From contig NZ_CP121659.1 in the NCBI RefSeq assembly GCF_029714365.1, positions 3,082,501 through 3,146,500 of the forward strand: DNA of 64,000 nucleotides. The letters run 5' to 3'. The translations under genes were made by a program, and so were the position numbers. This stretch comes from Sinorhizobium terangae. GTDB lineage: Bacteria; Pseudomonadota; Alphaproteobacteria; Rhizobiales; Rhizobiaceae. Under the pieces are notes generated by a model. The model was not told the origin of the DNA. It ran no database searches and worked only from the letters and a program-made list of their open reading frames with translations. This document shows, piece after piece, positions 47,795 through 57,302 of this stretch. Numbering within the stretch: the first letter of the stretch is position 1; each line of letters opens with the position of its first letter.

Positions 47795-49189
47795 ATGAAG
47801 GAAATCTCCTGCAAGCTCCTGGTGCTTGGTGCCGGTCCCGGCGGCTATGTCTGCGCCATCCGCGCCGGCCAACTCGGCGTCGACACCGTGATCGTCGAAA
47901 AGGCAAAGGCCGGCGGCACCTGCCTCAATGTCGGCTGCATCCCCTCGAAGGCGCTGATCCACGCCGCGGAGGAATTTCACAAACTCCGCGCAGCAGAGTC
48001 CGGCAAGAGCCCGCTCGGACTTTCGCTGAGCGCGCCGGCGATCGACCTCGCGCGCACCGTCGCCTGGAAGGACGGCATTGTCGGACGGTTGAACGGCGGC
48101 GTCACGGGCCTGTTGAAGAAGGCGGGCGTCAAGGCGGTTGTCGGCGAGGCACGCTTCGTCGACGGCAAGACCGTGGACGTCGAGACCGAGACCGGCCTGC
48201 AGCGCATTCGCGCCGAGGCGGTCGTCATCGCCACGGGCTCGGCGCCGGTCGAACTGCCCGACTTGCCCTTCGGCGAGAAGGTTATCTCCTCGACCGGTGC
48301 GCTGGCGCTGAAAACGGTTCCCGATACGTTGGCGGTCATCGGCGGCGGCTATATCGGCCTCGAACTCGGCATCGCTTTCGCCAAGCTCGGCTCGAAGGTC
48401 ACCGTGCTCGAAGCCATGGAGCGTGTCCTGCCGCAATACGACGCGGATCTTTCGAAGCCGGTGATGAAGCGCCTCGGCGAACTCGGCATCGATGTTTTCA
48501 CGCGCACTGCCGCCAAACGGCTCTCAGCCGATGGCCGCGGGCTGCTCGCGGAAGAAAACGGCCGGCCTTTCGAGGTGCCTGCCGAAAAGGTGCTCGTGAC
48601 CGTCGGCCGCAGGCCCGTCACGGAAGGATGGGGCATCGAGGAGATCGATCTCGATCTCGCCGGGAGGTTCATCCGCATCGACGATCAGTGCCGCACCTCG
48701 ATGCGCGGCATCTACGCGATCGGCGACGTCACCGGTGAGCCGATGCTCGCCCATCGCGCCATGGCGCAGGGCGAGATGGTGGCCGAGATCGTTGCCGGAC
48801 ATAAGCGGAGTTGGGACAAGCATTGCATCCCGGCCGTCTGCTTCACCGATCCGGAGATCGTCAGTGCCGGCCTTTCACCGGACGAGGCGCGCGCGACCGG
48901 CGTCGAGATCAAGATCGGCCAGTTTCCCTTCCAGGCGAACGGCCGCGCCATGGCGACGCTTTCCGAGGACGGGTTCGTCCGCGTCGTCGCACGCGCCGAC
49001 AACCACCTCGTCCTCGGCATCCACGCGGTCGGCCACGGCGTCTCGGAACTCTCGGCGACCTTCGCGCTGGCGATCGAGATGGGCGCGCGCCTTGAGGACA
49101 TCGCCGGCACCATCCACGCGCATCCGACGCAATCGGAGGCGTTCCAGGAAGCAGCCTTCAAGGGATTGGGGCACGCGCTGCATATTTGA
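47795..49189 (+). CDS. lpd: Dihydrolipoamide dehydrogenase (E3)
   Basis: 464-aa FAD disulfide oxidoreductase reoxidising lipoate. FAD motif VLGAGPGGYVCAIRAGQLG, redox pair GGTCLNVGCIPSK, NAD motif VIGGGYIGLELG, YAIGDVTGEPMLAHRA and the active-site HAHPTQSEAF. ATG follows GCGATC after the E2 stop by seven bases. As it closes the bkd operon it probably serves this complex; rhizobia carry other E3 genes for pyruvate and 2-oxoglutarate dehydrogenases. Confidence 0.96.
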   Translation: MKEISCKLLVLGAGPGGYVCAIRAGQLGVDTVIVEKAKAGGTCLNVGCIPSKALIHAAEEFHKLRAAESGKSPLGLSLSAPAIDLARTVAWKDGIVGRLNGGVTGLLKKAGVKAVVGEARFVDGKTVDVETETGLQRIRAEAVVIATGSAPVELPDLPFGEKVISSTGALALKTVPDTLAVIGGGYIGLELGIAFAKLGSKVTVLEAMERVLPQYDADLSKPVMKRLGELGIDVFTRTAAKRLSADGRGLLAEENGRPFEVPAEKVLVTVGRRPVTEGWGIEEIDLDLAGRFIRIDDQCRTSMRGIYAIGDVTGEPMLAHRAMAQGEMVAEIVAGHKRSWDKHCIPAVCFTDPEIVSAGLSPDEARATGVEIKIGQFPFQANGRAMATLSEDGFVRVVARADNHLVLGIHAVGHGVSELSATFALAIEMGARLEDIAGTIHAHPTQSEAFQEAAFKGLGHALHI

Positions 49190-49223
49190 GAGGCGCCTCC
49201 TATCATTACGCGTTGGCGCGCCT

Positions 49224-49392
49224 GAAAAAGACCCCTCCCCAACCCTCCAAGGGGAAGGGGCTTACGATGCCGCGTCCGCTCACTCCATTTTGACGATTCG
49301 TTCGCTCGATATTTCCAGGTGTCCATAGTCGGTTGCAGCGGGCTCCAAGCCCCTCCCCCTTGTGGGGAAGGGTTGGGGAAGAGTCTTTTTCC
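49224..49392. repeat. Inverted pair of C/G-rich intergenic repeats between lpd and thiolase
   Basis: Two roughly 40-46 base copies in opposite orientation, 49224-49263 and 49347-49392, sharing CCCCTCCC/AAGGGG blocks, GGGTTGGGGA and an outer A/T run (GAAAAAGA versus TCTTTTTC). They could form a long stem around the 83 bases between and act as a bidirectional terminator for the convergent genes. The unit resembles a common rhizobial intergenic repeat. Confidence 0.7.
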
Positions 49393-49395
49393 GCG

Positions 49396-50577
49396 CTACT
49401 GCAGCAGTTCCAGCCCGACCGCCGTCGCCTCGCCTCCGCCGATGCAGAGCGAGGCGATGCCGCGTTTGACGCCGTTGGCGCGCATCGCATGAAGCAGGGT
49501 TACGACGATACGGGCGCCAGAGGCGCCGATCGGGTGGCCGAGTGCACAGGCGCCGCCGTGGATGTTGACGATGTCGTCGGAGAGGCCGAGATCGCGGATC
49601 GCCGCCATGGCGACGACGGCGAAGGCCTCGTTGATCTCGTAGAGACCGACACTCGCTTTCTCCCAGTTGAGCTTGTCGATGAGCTTCTCGATGGCGCCGA
49701 TCGGTGCGGTCGTGAACCAGGCCGGCTCCTGGGCGTGGCCGGCATGGCCGGCAACGATCGCCAGCGGTGTCAGTCCTCGCCTTTCCGCTTCGCTCGCGCG
49801 CATCAGGATCAGGGCGGCGGCGCCGTCGGAGATGGAGGAGGAATTGGCAGCCGTGACGCTGCCGCCGTCGCGGAAGGCGGGTTTCAGCTTCGGTATCTTC
49901 GCCGGATCGGCCTTCGTCGGCCCCTCATCCCGGTCGAGATTGGCACTGCCGCGTTTGCCGCCATCGACGACTGCCACAAGTTCGCCGGCAAAGGACTTCT
50001 CTTGCGCCGCCTTCAGCGCCCTTTCGAGAGAACGAAGGGCGAAGCCGTCCTGATCGGCCCGGGAGAATTGGTAATGCTGCGCCGTATCCTCGGCATAGGT
50101 GCCCATCAACCGACCGGAATAGGCGTCCTCCAGCCCGTCGAGGAACATGTGGTCCTTGACCTCGCCGTGACCCAGTCGGAAGCCACCACGGGCCTTGGGC
50201 AGCAGATAGGGGGCGTTGGTCATCGACTCCATGCCGCCGGCGGCGATCACCGACGCACTGCCGGAGAGAAGCGCATCGTGACCGAGCATCAGCGCCTTCA
50301 TGCCGGAACCGCAGACCTTTGAGACCGTGGTCGAGGGCGTTTCCTTTCCGAGGCCGGCGCCAATGGCCGCCTGGCGAGCGGGGTTCTGGCCGATGCCGGC
50401 CGGCAAGACATTGCCCATCAGGACTTCGTCGACCGCATCGAGAGCGGCACGCTCGAGCGCCGCCTTCAAGGCGATGGCGCCGAGTTCCGGTGCCGTCAGG
50501 TCCTTCAATCCTCCCTGAAACGCACCCATCGGCGTACGCGCCGCCGACACGATAACAACTGGATCGCGATTGCTCAT
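49396..50577 (-). CDS. Acetyl-CoA acetyltransferase (thiolase)
   Basis: 393-aa thiolase. Nucleophilic Cys in VSKVCGSGMKALM (about residue 90), NEAFAVVAM, the active-site His in GGACALGHPIGASGARI, and the second Cys in SLCIGGGEATAV. Biosynthetic-type length and sequence suggest acetoacetyl-CoA formation or cleavage. Next to the bkd and homogentisate genes it could handle acetoacetyl-CoA from amino acid breakdown; this link is inferred. Rhizobia also have phaA for polyhydroxybutyrate, so I give no symbol. Confidence 0.92.
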   Translation of the reverse strand: MSNRDPVVIVSAARTPMGAFQGGLKDLTAPELGAIALKAALERAALDAVDEVLMGNVLPAGIGQNPARQAAIGAGLGKETPSTTVSKVCGSGMKALMLGHDALLSGSASVIAAGGMESMTNAPYLLPKARGGFRLGHGEVKDHMFLDGLEDAYSGRLMGTYAEDTAQHYQFSRADQDGFALRSLERALKAAQEKSFAGELVAVVDGGKRGSANLDRDEGPTKADPAKIPKLKPAFRDGGSVTAANSSSISDGAAALILMRASEAERRGLTPLAIVAGHAGHAQEPAWFTTAPIGAIEKLIDKLNWEKASVGLYEINEAFAVVAMAAIRDLGLSDDIVNIHGGACALGHPIGASGARIVVTLLHAMRANGVKRGIASLCIGGGEATAVGLELLQ

Positions 50578-50631
50578 CTTCGTCCTCCCGAATGGAGAGC
50601 GCCGTTTCTGGCCCTCGTCCCGCTGCCGCGA

Positions 50632-50712
50632 CCTTCTCCCCGCTCGCGGGGAGAAGGGGCATGCCGCGCCGCTCCCCCTCCCGCCTGCGGGAAGAGAGCT
50701 AGGGTGAGGGGC
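50632..50712. repeat. C/G-rich palindromic intergenic repeat between thiolase and purU
   Basis: A 12-bp stem CCTTCTCCCCGC/GCGGGGAGAAGG with a tiny loop (50632-50657), then a second dyad TCCCG-CCTG-CGGGA and a closing GAGGGGC. This is the form of a widespread Rhizobiales intergenic repeat (recalled, not searched). It may end purU-side or thiolase-side transcripts. Confidence 0.65.
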
Positions 50713-50807
50713 AAGCGCCCTCAGCCCCAGGCGTGCGCGTCAGCGTAATCTGAGAGCGACTATAGCCGCGGAAAACGGCGAAGCAACAGCGGTAGTCGCC
50801 GGCTGCG

Positions 50808-51692
50808 TCAACCCATCCGCTCCGACGCATAGCTCCCCGGGCTCGGCGGGAAGACGACGACCCGGTTGCCGTTGATGAAGCAGCGGTGGTGGATGTGGGC
50901 GTGGACGGCGCGGGCGAGCACTTGGCTTTCGACGTCGCGGCCGATCGAGACATAGTCCTCGGCCGACTGCGCGTGGGTGATGCGGGCAATGTCCTGCTCG
51001 ATGATCGGGCCCTCGTCGAGATCGGCGGTGACGTAATGCGCCGTCGCGCCGATCAGCTTGACGCCGCGCTCATAGGCCTGCTTGTAGGGATTGGCGCCCT
51101 TGAACGACGGCAAGAAGGAATGGTGGATGTTGATGATCTTCCCCGACATCTTCTTGCAGAGCGCGTCGGACAAGACCTGCATGTAGCGGGCCAGCACGAT
51201 CAATTCGGCCCCGGTCTGCTCGACGAGTTCCATCAGCTGGGCTTCGGCTTTCGGCTTGTTTTCCTTCGTCACCTTGATGCAGTGGAAGGGAATGTCGTGG
51301 TTGACGACCACCTTCTGGTAGTCGAAGTGGTTGGAGACGACGCCGACGATGTCGATCGGCAGTGCGCCGATCTTCCAGCGGTAGAGCAGGTCGTTGAGGC
51401 AATGGCCGAAACGCGACACCATCAACAGCACCTTCATGCGCTCTTCCGAATCGCGGATTTCCATCGTCATCTTGAAGCGCTCTATAACCGGTGCAAAGCC
51501 TTCGCGCAGTTCCTCCAGCTTCGCGCCATCCTGGCTGATGAAAGTGAGTCGCATGAAGAACAGACCCGTTTCGAGATCGTCGAACTGCGAGCTGTCGCTG
51601 ATGTAACAGCCTTTTTCCGCGAGAAAACCGGTGACGGCAGCGACGATGCCGCGGGTGGATTTGCAGGTGACGGTCAGCACATAGCTTTTCAT
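50808..51692 (-). CDS. purU: Formyltetrahydrofolate deformylase
   Basis: 294 aa. N-terminal ACT regulatory domain (about 1-85, VTCKSTRGIVAAVTGFLAEKG) and a formyltransferase-fold catalytic domain with the catalytic HHSFLPSFKGANPY and LDEGPIIEQD. It hydrolyses 10-formyl-THF to formate and THF, balancing one-carbon pools; members also work with the demethylation of methylamines. Monocistronic. Confidence 0.94.
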   Translation of the reverse strand: MKSYVLTVTCKSTRGIVAAVTGFLAEKGCYISDSSQFDDLETGLFFMRLTFISQDGAKLEELREGFAPVIERFKMTMEIRDSEERMKVLLMVSRFGHCLNDLLYRWKIGALPIDIVGVVSNHFDYQKVVVNHDIPFHCIKVTKENKPKAEAQLMELVEQTGAELIVLARYMQVLSDALCKKMSGKIINIHHSFLPSFKGANPYKQAYERGVKLIGATAHYVTADLDEGPIIEQDIARITHAQSAEDYVSIGRDVESQVLARAVHAHIHHRCFINGNRVVVFPPSPGSYASERMG

Positions 51693-51881
51693 CGATGGGT
51701 CTTTCGCTCTAGAGGTGTTTCCGGCGCGCCCTTAGACGGGCAGTGACGCGAAAACTAGCGTGACGATTTCAGGCTCGCCAATCCAATCGCGACATCGGCT
51801 GGACGGAACAGGCCACGGCGAGCCATGCCGGAAAGCTCTGCTTGCGAGAGGTGGGGCTCGTAGGCCAGAGCGCGGGATGAC

Positions 51882-52523
51882 CTAGGACTTCACCCGATCG
51901 GGATGTGCGCTCGCGAAAGCCTCGATCTCGGCGCAGTGCGCGTCGATGGCGACGATCCTTGGGCAAGCGGAAAGATCGACGCCCCAGCGCCGCGCGTTGT
52001 AGACCTGGGGTACAAGGCAAAAATCCGCCATGGTCGGCCGATTGCCGTGGCAGAACTCGCCGGTAGACGGGTGGTCGAGCATGCGCTCGAAGGCAGCAAG
52101 GCCCTCGCCGATGAACTTGTGCATCCAGGCGCGTCGCGCTGCTTCGCCATCCTCGGCACTGGCCATCACGTAACCGATCACCCCGAGATTGCAGACGGGA
52201 TGGATATCCATGGCGATGGCATAGGACAGCGCACGCACCCGCTGTCGGCCGATCGCGTCAGCAGGCAGGAAGCCGCTGCCTTCCCTCGTCTCCGCCAGAT
52301 ACTCGATGATCGCGAGTGACTGAGTAAAACGTTCGCCGTCGATATCGAGCACCGGCACCAGGCCCTGCGGATTGCGTGCCAGATGGTCCGGCCCGCGATG
52401 GGCCTTGGCGATGAGATCGACCGGAACGGAGGCGTAGGGCTCGCCGAGCTGATTGAGCGCGATCCTCAGGCGATAGCTCGCCGACGAGCGCCAGTAGTCG
52501 TAAAGAATGGTTTCCTCCGCCAC
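51882..52523 (-). CDS. maiA: Maleylacetoacetate isomerase (zeta-class GST)
   Basis: 213 aa; isomerises maleylacetoacetate to fumarylacetoacetate with glutathione. The zeta-class active-site stretch appears as RSSASYRLRIALN (residues about 12-24): the catalytic Ser is kept, but the usual Cys of SSCSxRVR is Ala here. Also ARNPQGLVPVLDIDGERFTQSLAI. GTG start with GGAGG five bases upstream. Third gene of hmgA-fahA-maiA. Confidence 0.92.
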   Translation of the reverse strand: MAEETILYDYWRSSASYRLRIALNQLGEPYASVPVDLIAKAHRGPDHLARNPQGLVPVLDIDGERFTQSLAIIEYLAETREGSGFLPADAIGRQRVRALSYAIAMDIHPVCNLGVIGYVMASAEDGEAARRAWMHKFIGEGLAAFERMLDHPSTGEFCHGNRPTMADFCLVPQVYNARRWGVDLSACPRIVAIDAHCAEIEAFASAHPDRVKS

Positions 52524-52556
52524 CTTTGCCTCCGATCCGATCAGTTTCGCGCGCTG

Positions 52557-53573
52557 TCAGACGCGATCGTATTTCTCGACCGTCTGTTCGATGGCGCCGA
52601 AGATCGAATGGCCAGCGGCATCCTTCATTTCGATCCGGACCACGTCGCCGAACTTGAGGAAGTTCGTTTTTGGCGCACCGCTGTCGATCGTCTCGATCAT
52701 GCGGATCTCGGCGATGCAGGAGTAGCCGGCCCCGCCTTCCGCCACCGGCTTACCCGGCCCGCCATCGAGCTTGTTGGAAACAGTGCCGGAACCGATGATC
52801 GTGCCGGCCGAAAGTGGCCGGGTGCAGGCCGCATGCGCGATCAATTGCGGGAAGTCGAAGGTCATGTCGACGCCGGCATTGGCACGACCGAAGGGCTTGC
52901 CGTTGAGGTCGACACGAAGCGGCAGGTGCAGCTTGCCCCCATCCCAGGCATCGCCCAGTTCGTCCGGCGTTACCGCGACTGGCGAGAAGGCGGACGACGG
53001 TTTCGACTGGTAGAAGCCGAAGCCTTTGGCGAGTTCGGCAGGGATGAGGCCGCGCAGCGAAACGTCGTTGACAAGCATGACCAGGCGGATCGCCCGCCGG
53101 GCTTCTTCGAGGCCCGCCCCCATCGGGACGTCATCGACGACGACGGCGACTTCCCCTTCCATGTCGATGCCCCACGCTTCGTCCGCCATCGTGATCGGAT
53201 CGCGCGGTCCGAGAAAGCTGTCGGAGCCGCCCTGATAGATCAGCGGATCGGTCCAGAAGCTCGCCGGCATCTCGGCATTGCGCGCCTTCCTGACAAGCTC
53301 GACATGATTGACATAGGCCGAACCGTCGGCCCACTGATACGCCCGCGGCAAGGGCGAGGTCGCATCATGCTCGTGAAAGCGCATGGTCGGCTGGGACCCA
53401 GTCTCGATGCCTTCCGCGACGCGTGCAAGCCGTGGCCCGGCATGCGCCCAATCGTCGAGTGCCGCCTGCAGCGTGCGGGCGATATGGCCGACCTCGGAGC
53501 AACGGGTCAGGTCTTTCGAGACCACGACGAGCTTGCCGTCGCGGGTGGAGTCTTTCAGCGTCGCGAGTTTCAT
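52557..53573 (-). CDS. fahA: Fumarylacetoacetase
   Basis: 338-aa FAA-hydrolase fold enzyme splitting fumarylacetoacetate into fumarate and acetoacetate, the final step of tyrosine catabolism. Visible: SFWTDPLIYQGGSD, the metal-binding WGIDMEGEVAVVVDD, LVNDVSLRG, and GTIIGSGTVSNK. It lies between hmgA and maiA on the same strand, which fixes the assignment over other FAH-family members. Confidence 0.93.
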   Translation of the reverse strand: MKLATLKDSTRDGKLVVVSKDLTRCSEVGHIARTLQAALDDWAHAGPRLARVAEGIETGSQPTMRFHEHDATSPLPRAYQWADGSAYVNHVELVRKARNAEMPASFWTDPLIYQGGSDSFLGPRDPITMADEAWGIDMEGEVAVVVDDVPMGAGLEEARRAIRLVMLVNDVSLRGLIPAELAKGFGFYQSKPSSAFSPVAVTPDELGDAWDGGKLHLPLRVDLNGKPFGRANAGVDMTFDFPQLIAHAACTRPLSAGTIIGSGTVSNKLDGGPGKPVAEGGAGYSCIAEIRMIETIDSGAPKTNFLKFGDVVRIEMKDAAGHSIFGAIEQTVEKYDRV

Positions 53574-53656
53574 GGACTGGTGTTTCCCGATGTGTTCTGT
53601 TGACCCGCGCCGGACGGCGCAGATCAGTGCACCATGTCACGGTTCTTCGCCGGATG

Positions 53657-55018
53657 TCACTTGATTCCGGGCGTGCCGTCGAATTTCCGTTCGAGGCCGG
53701 ACCAGCAGTCGATGTAATCGTGCTGCAGGGTGTCGAGCTCCGCGGCGAACTTGGTCAATTGCTGCGGGAATCGGGTCTCGAACATGAAGGCCATGGTGTT
53801 GTCGAGCTTCACCGGCTTCAGCTCTCCATTCGATGCCTTCTCGAAGCCGGTGAAGTCCGGCCCGTGCGGCAGCATCATGTTGTGCAGGCTCATGCCGCCC
53901 GGCACGAAGCCTTCCTCCTTCGCGTCGTAGCGCCCATAGATCAGCCCCATGAACTCGCTCATGATGTTGCGGTGATACCAGGGCGGGCGGAAGGTGTGTT
54001 CGGCGACCAGCCAGCGCGGCGGGAAGATGACGAAATCGACATTGGCCGTGCCCTCCTCGCCCGATGGCGCCGTCAGCACGGTGAAGATCGACGGATCCGG
54101 GTGGTCGAACAGGATTGCGCCGACCGGTGAGAAGGTCTTGAGGTCGTATTTATAGGGCGCGTAGTTGCCGTGCCAGGCGACGACGTCGAGCGGCGAATGG
54201 TCGATCTCGGTGACATGGAAGGAGCCACACCATTTCACATGGACGCGGCAGGGCATTTCCTTGTCTTCGTAGGCGGCGACCGGCGTCTTGAAATCGCGCG
54301 GATTGGCAAGGCAGTTGGCGCCGATCGGCCCGCGATCCGGCAGCGTGAACTTCGCGCCGTAGTTTTCGCAAATGTAGCCGCGCCAGAGCTTTTCATCGCT
54401 CAGCCGAGTGACCTTGAACATCGTCCCGCGCGGTACGATGCAGATTTCCGCCGGTTCAACGTCCATCTTGCCGAGTTCGGTGAAGACGCGGATGGCGCCG
54501 GTTTCTGGCACGATCAGCAACTCGCCGTCGGCATTGAAGAAATAGTCGTCGACCATATCAGCATTGAAGGCGTAGCTATGCGCCGCCATCCCCGCCTGCG
54601 TCAGGACATCGCCGGCGGTGGTCATGGTCCGGATACCTTCGAGGAAGTTCAGTTTTTCCGAAGGCATCGGCAACGGGCTCCAGCGCAGCTGCCCGAGCGC
54701 CAGCGAATGCTCGGCAATATGCGGCGCCGTCTTCCAATGCGGATAGTCGATCTTCTTGAAGCGTCCGGTATGCCGGACGCTCGGACGAATGCGGTAGAGC
54801 CAGGAGCGCTCATTGGTGCCCCGCGGCGCGGTGAACGGAGAACCGGAAAGCTGCTCTGCGTACAGCCCATATTCGCATTTCTGCGGGCTGTTCTGGCCTT
54901 GAGGCAGGGCGCCCGGCAAGCTTTCGGTCTCGAAATCGTTGCCAAATCCGGGCATGTAGGAGAGCGCCCGTTCCGCAGCCGTGCCGGCTTCGCGTTGCTT
55001 TTCCGCCTTTTCCAACAT
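53657..55018 (-). CDS. hmgA: Homogentisate 1,2-dioxygenase
   Basis: 453-aa iron dioxygenase opening homogentisate to maleylacetoacetate. N-terminal [26 protein letters not shown], the iron ligands in [18 protein letters not shown] (His, Glu) and in [12 protein letters not shown] (His). The ATG at 55018 has GGAGG eight bases before it; an upstream GTG overlaps that ribosome site. First gene of the operon, divergent from a MarR-type regulator with operators between. Confidence 0.96.
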   Translation of the reverse strand: MLEKAEKQREAGTAAERALSYMPGFGNDFETESLPGALPQGQNSPQKCEYGLYAEQLSGSPFTAPRGTNERSWLYRIRPSVRHTGRFKKIDYPHWKTAPHIAEHSLALGQLRWSPLPMPSEKLNFLEGIRTMTTAGDVLTQAGMAAHSYAFNADMVDDYFFNADGELLIVPETGAIRVFTELGKMDVEPAEICIVPRGTMFKVTRLSDEKLWRGYICENYGAKFTLPDRGPIGANCLANPRDFKTPVAAYEDKEMPCRVHVKWCGSFHVTEIDHSPLDVVAWHGNYAPYKYDLKTFSPVGAILFDHPDPSIFTVLTAPSGEEGTANVDFVIFPPRWLVAEHTFRPPWYHRNIMSEFMGLIYGRYDAKEEGFVPGGMSLHNMMLPHGPDFTGFEKASNGELKPVKLDNTMAFMFETRFPQQLTKFAAELDTLQHDYIDCWSGLERKFDGTPGIK

Positions 55019-55050
55019 GGCTTGCACCTCCTCTTATCGTCGCTATATTG

Positions 55051-55085
55051 GTTACAATCGTAACTATTGATTTTGTAACTATCAA
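55051..55085. promoter_or_regulatory. MarR-type operator region between hmgA and its regulator
   Basis: GTTACAATCGTAAC (55051-55064) is a perfect dyad with 5-bp arms; its right half extends to GTAACTAT, repeated at 55075-55082. For hmgA, TTGATA (55085-55080 on the minus strand) with TACGAT 17 bases on forms a promoter that these sites cover. Confidence 0.7.
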
Positions 55086-55096
55086 GGAAGGAAGCG

Positions 55097-55552
55097 ATGG
55101 CGCGGGATGAGTTCGAACTGGAGAGCTTTCTGCCGTATCGGCTCAACCGGGCGGCGGAATTCATCGCCCTGCGCTTTGCCGCGCAGTACAAGGCGCGCTA
55201 TCAGCTTTCCCGTCCCGAATGGCGAACGCTCGCCGCACTCGGGAGTTCCGGCCGCAGCATGACGGCGACCGAGATCGGCGCGCATTCCACCATGCACAAG
55301 ACGAAGGTGAGCCGTGCCGTGTTCAGCCTCGAGCAGCGCCGCTGGCTGAAGCGCGAGGAGGACGGTCGCGACCGCCGGTTCGAGCATCTGGCGCTGACGC
55401 CGGCAGGTGAGCAGGCCTACAAGGAACTGATCAAGCTCGCCAGCCGCTATCAGGCCGAACTGCTTTCGATGCTCGGAACGGAAGACATGAAGGCGCTTTC
55501 CGCGGGCTTGCGTGCAGTCGAACGAGCGATGAGGAAATCGGTTGCGCCATAA
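55097..55552 (+). CDS. MarR-family regulator of homogentisate genes
   Basis: 151-aa winged-helix regulator: LSRPEWRTLAALG, then MTATEIGAHSTMHKTKVSRAVFSLEQRRWLKREED as the recognition helices and wing start, with GRDRRFEHLALTPAGEQ (MarR wing DxR...L T..G). AAGGAAGCG precedes the ATG. Divergent from hmgA; likely a repressor relieved by homogentisate or a related aromatic acid, as for HmgR-type proteins of other bacteria. Confidence 0.9.
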   Translation: MARDEFELESFLPYRLNRAAEFIALRFAAQYKARYQLSRPEWRTLAALGSSGRSMTATEIGAHSTMHKTKVSRAVFSLEQRRWLKREEDGRDRRFEHLALTPAGEQAYKELIKLASRYQAELLSMLGTEDMKALSAGLRAVERAMRKSVAP

Positions 55553-55557
55553 GACGG

Positions 55558-56037
55558 CTAACCCTTCACCCGCTCCGGTATCGGCAGCCCTTCGAAACTC
55601 TTCAGCGTTTCGAGCACGATCGACGTCTTTACGTGCTGGACGCTGTCGTGCGGCAGCAGCACGTCGTTGACGAAACCCGAAAGCCCGGCGAGGTCCGCTG
55701 TCACGACGCGCAAGTGATAGTCCATCTCCCCCGTCAGCGCGTAGGCCTCCAGCACTTCGGGCAAACCGGACACCAGCTTGCCGAAACGCTTGGCATTGTC
55801 GCGATTGTGCGTGGCGAGCGTCACCGAGATCACCACCATCAGATCGAGCCCCAGCTTTTGCCGGTCGATCTGCGCCTGATAGCCGGTGATATAGCCTTCC
55901 GCCTCCAATCGGGATCGCCGCCGCGAGCATTGGGACGGCGAAAGCGCGATGCGCTCGGACAATTCGTTATTGGTCAGATGCCCATCCCGCTGCAGTTCGC
56001 TGAGGATCTTGAGGTCGAACCCGTCAAGCTGCTCCAT
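55558..56037 (-). CDS. Lrp/AsnC-family regulator
   Basis: 159 aa. N-terminal helix-turn-helix (LDGFDLKILSELQRDGHLTNNELSERIALSPSQCSRRRSRLE, about residues 4-45) and the C-terminal RAM/AsnC ligand domain (YHLRVVTADLAGLSGFV). Divergent from hppD with 132 bases between, so it probably activates hppD in response to tyrosine, phenylalanine or their keto acids; inference from position. Convergent with the MarR gene, five bases apart. Confidence 0.92.
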   Translation of the reverse strand: MEQLDGFDLKILSELQRDGHLTNNELSERIALSPSQCSRRRSRLEAEGYITGYQAQIDRQKLGLDLMVVISVTLATHNRDNAKRFGKLVSGLPEVLEAYALTGEMDYHLRVVTADLAGLSGFVNDVLLPHDSVQHVKTSIVLETLKSFEGLPIPERVKG

Positions 56038-56169
56038 TCATGCGCCCTCGCCTAATCCGCCGCACAATTCATGCGTAGAATCGCCAAAAACACGCAAGAA
56101 TACAAGCATCATGCATCGGATCTGCGCCATACTCCAGCGAAGTTTGGAAGAATGAAGAGGAGGCTTCCG

Positions 56170-57282
56170 ATGGGCCCGTTTCCGCACGACGCACCACCCC
56201 CAAAAATCAGCGCGGAGAACCCCGCCGGGACAGACGGCTTCGAGTTCGTCGAATTCGCGCATCCCGAGCCGGAGAAGCTGAAAGAGCTCTTCACCCGCAT
56301 GGGATATCTGGAGGTCGCCAAGCACCGCACGAAGGACATCACGGTCTGGCGCCAGGGCGACATCAACTACATCGTCAATGCCGAGCCGGGCTCTCATGCC
56401 ATGCGCTTCGTCGACAAGCACGGCCCCTGCGCCCCGTCGATGGCCTGGCGCGTCGTCGATGCGAAGCATGCATTCGAGCACGCCGTTTCCAAGGGCGCCG
56501 AGCCCTATACCGGAAACGACAAGTGCCTCGATGTTCCGGCAATCGTCGGCATTGGCGGCTCGCTTCTCTATTTCGTCGAAACATACGGCGACAAGGGCTC
56601 GGCCTATGATGCCGAGTTCGAATGGCTGGGCGAGCGCGATCCGAAGCCCACGGGCGTCGGCTTCTACTATCTCGACCACCTGACCCATAACGTCTATCGC
56701 GGCAACATGGACAAGTGGTGGGCGTTCTACCGTGAACTGTTCAACTTCAAGCAGATCCACTTCTTCGACATAGACGGCCGCATCACCGGTCTCGTCAGCC
56801 GCGCGATCACCTCGCCTTGCGGCAAGATCCGCATACCGTTGAACGAGTCCAAGGACGATACCAGTCAGATCGAGGAATATCTGAAGAAGTACAAGGGCGA
56901 AGGCATCCAGCACATCGCGGTCGGAACCGAGGCGATCTACGACGCGACCGACAAGCTTGCGGAAAATGGCCTCAAGTTCATGCCCGGACCGCCGGAGACC
57001 TATTACGAAATGTCGCGCGAGCGCGTCCATGGCCATGATGAGCCGATCGACCGTATGAAGAAGCACGGCATCCTGATCGATGGCGAAGGCGTGGTGAATG
57101 GCGGCATGACGAAGATCCTGCTGCAGATCTTCTCGAAGACCGTCATCGGACCGATCTTCTTCGAGTTCATCCAGCGCAAGGGGGATGAAGGGTTCGGTGA
57201 GGGGAATTTCCGCGCCCTGTTCGAATCGATCGAAGCCGATCAGATCCGCCGCGGCGCACTTGGACCGCAGGCCGCCGAGTAA
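56170..57282 (+). CDS. hppD: 4-hydroxyphenylpyruvate dioxygenase
   Basis: 370 aa, two vicinal-oxygen-chelate domains. Iron ligands: His in YLDHLTHNVYRG, His in EGIQHIAVG, Glu in FFEFIQRKGDEGFGEGNF near the C-terminus. Converts 4-hydroxyphenylpyruvate into homogentisate, the HmgA substrate. The ATG at 56170 is chosen because AGGAGG falls between it and an in-frame ATG 18 bases upstream. A terminator follows. Confidence 0.96.
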   Translation: MGPFPHDAPPPKISAENPAGTDGFEFVEFAHPEPEKLKELFTRMGYLEVAKHRTKDITVWRQGDINYIVNAEPGSHAMRFVDKHGPCAPSMAWRVVDAKHAFEHAVSKGAEPYTGNDKCLDVPAIVGIGGSLLYFVETYGDKGSAYDAEFEWLGERDPKPTGVGFYYLDHLTHNVYRGNMDKWWAFYRELFNFKQIHFFDIDGRITGLVSRAITSPCGKIRIPLNESKDDTSQIEEYLKKYKGEGIQHIAVGTEAIYDATDKLAENGLKFMPGPPETYYEMSRERVHGHDEPIDRMKKHGILIDGEGVVNGGMTKILLQIFSKTVIGPIFFEFIQRKGDEGFGEGNFRALFESIEADQIRRGALGPQAAE

Positions 57283-57302
57283 GTTTCATCGTCGAAAACA
57301 TG

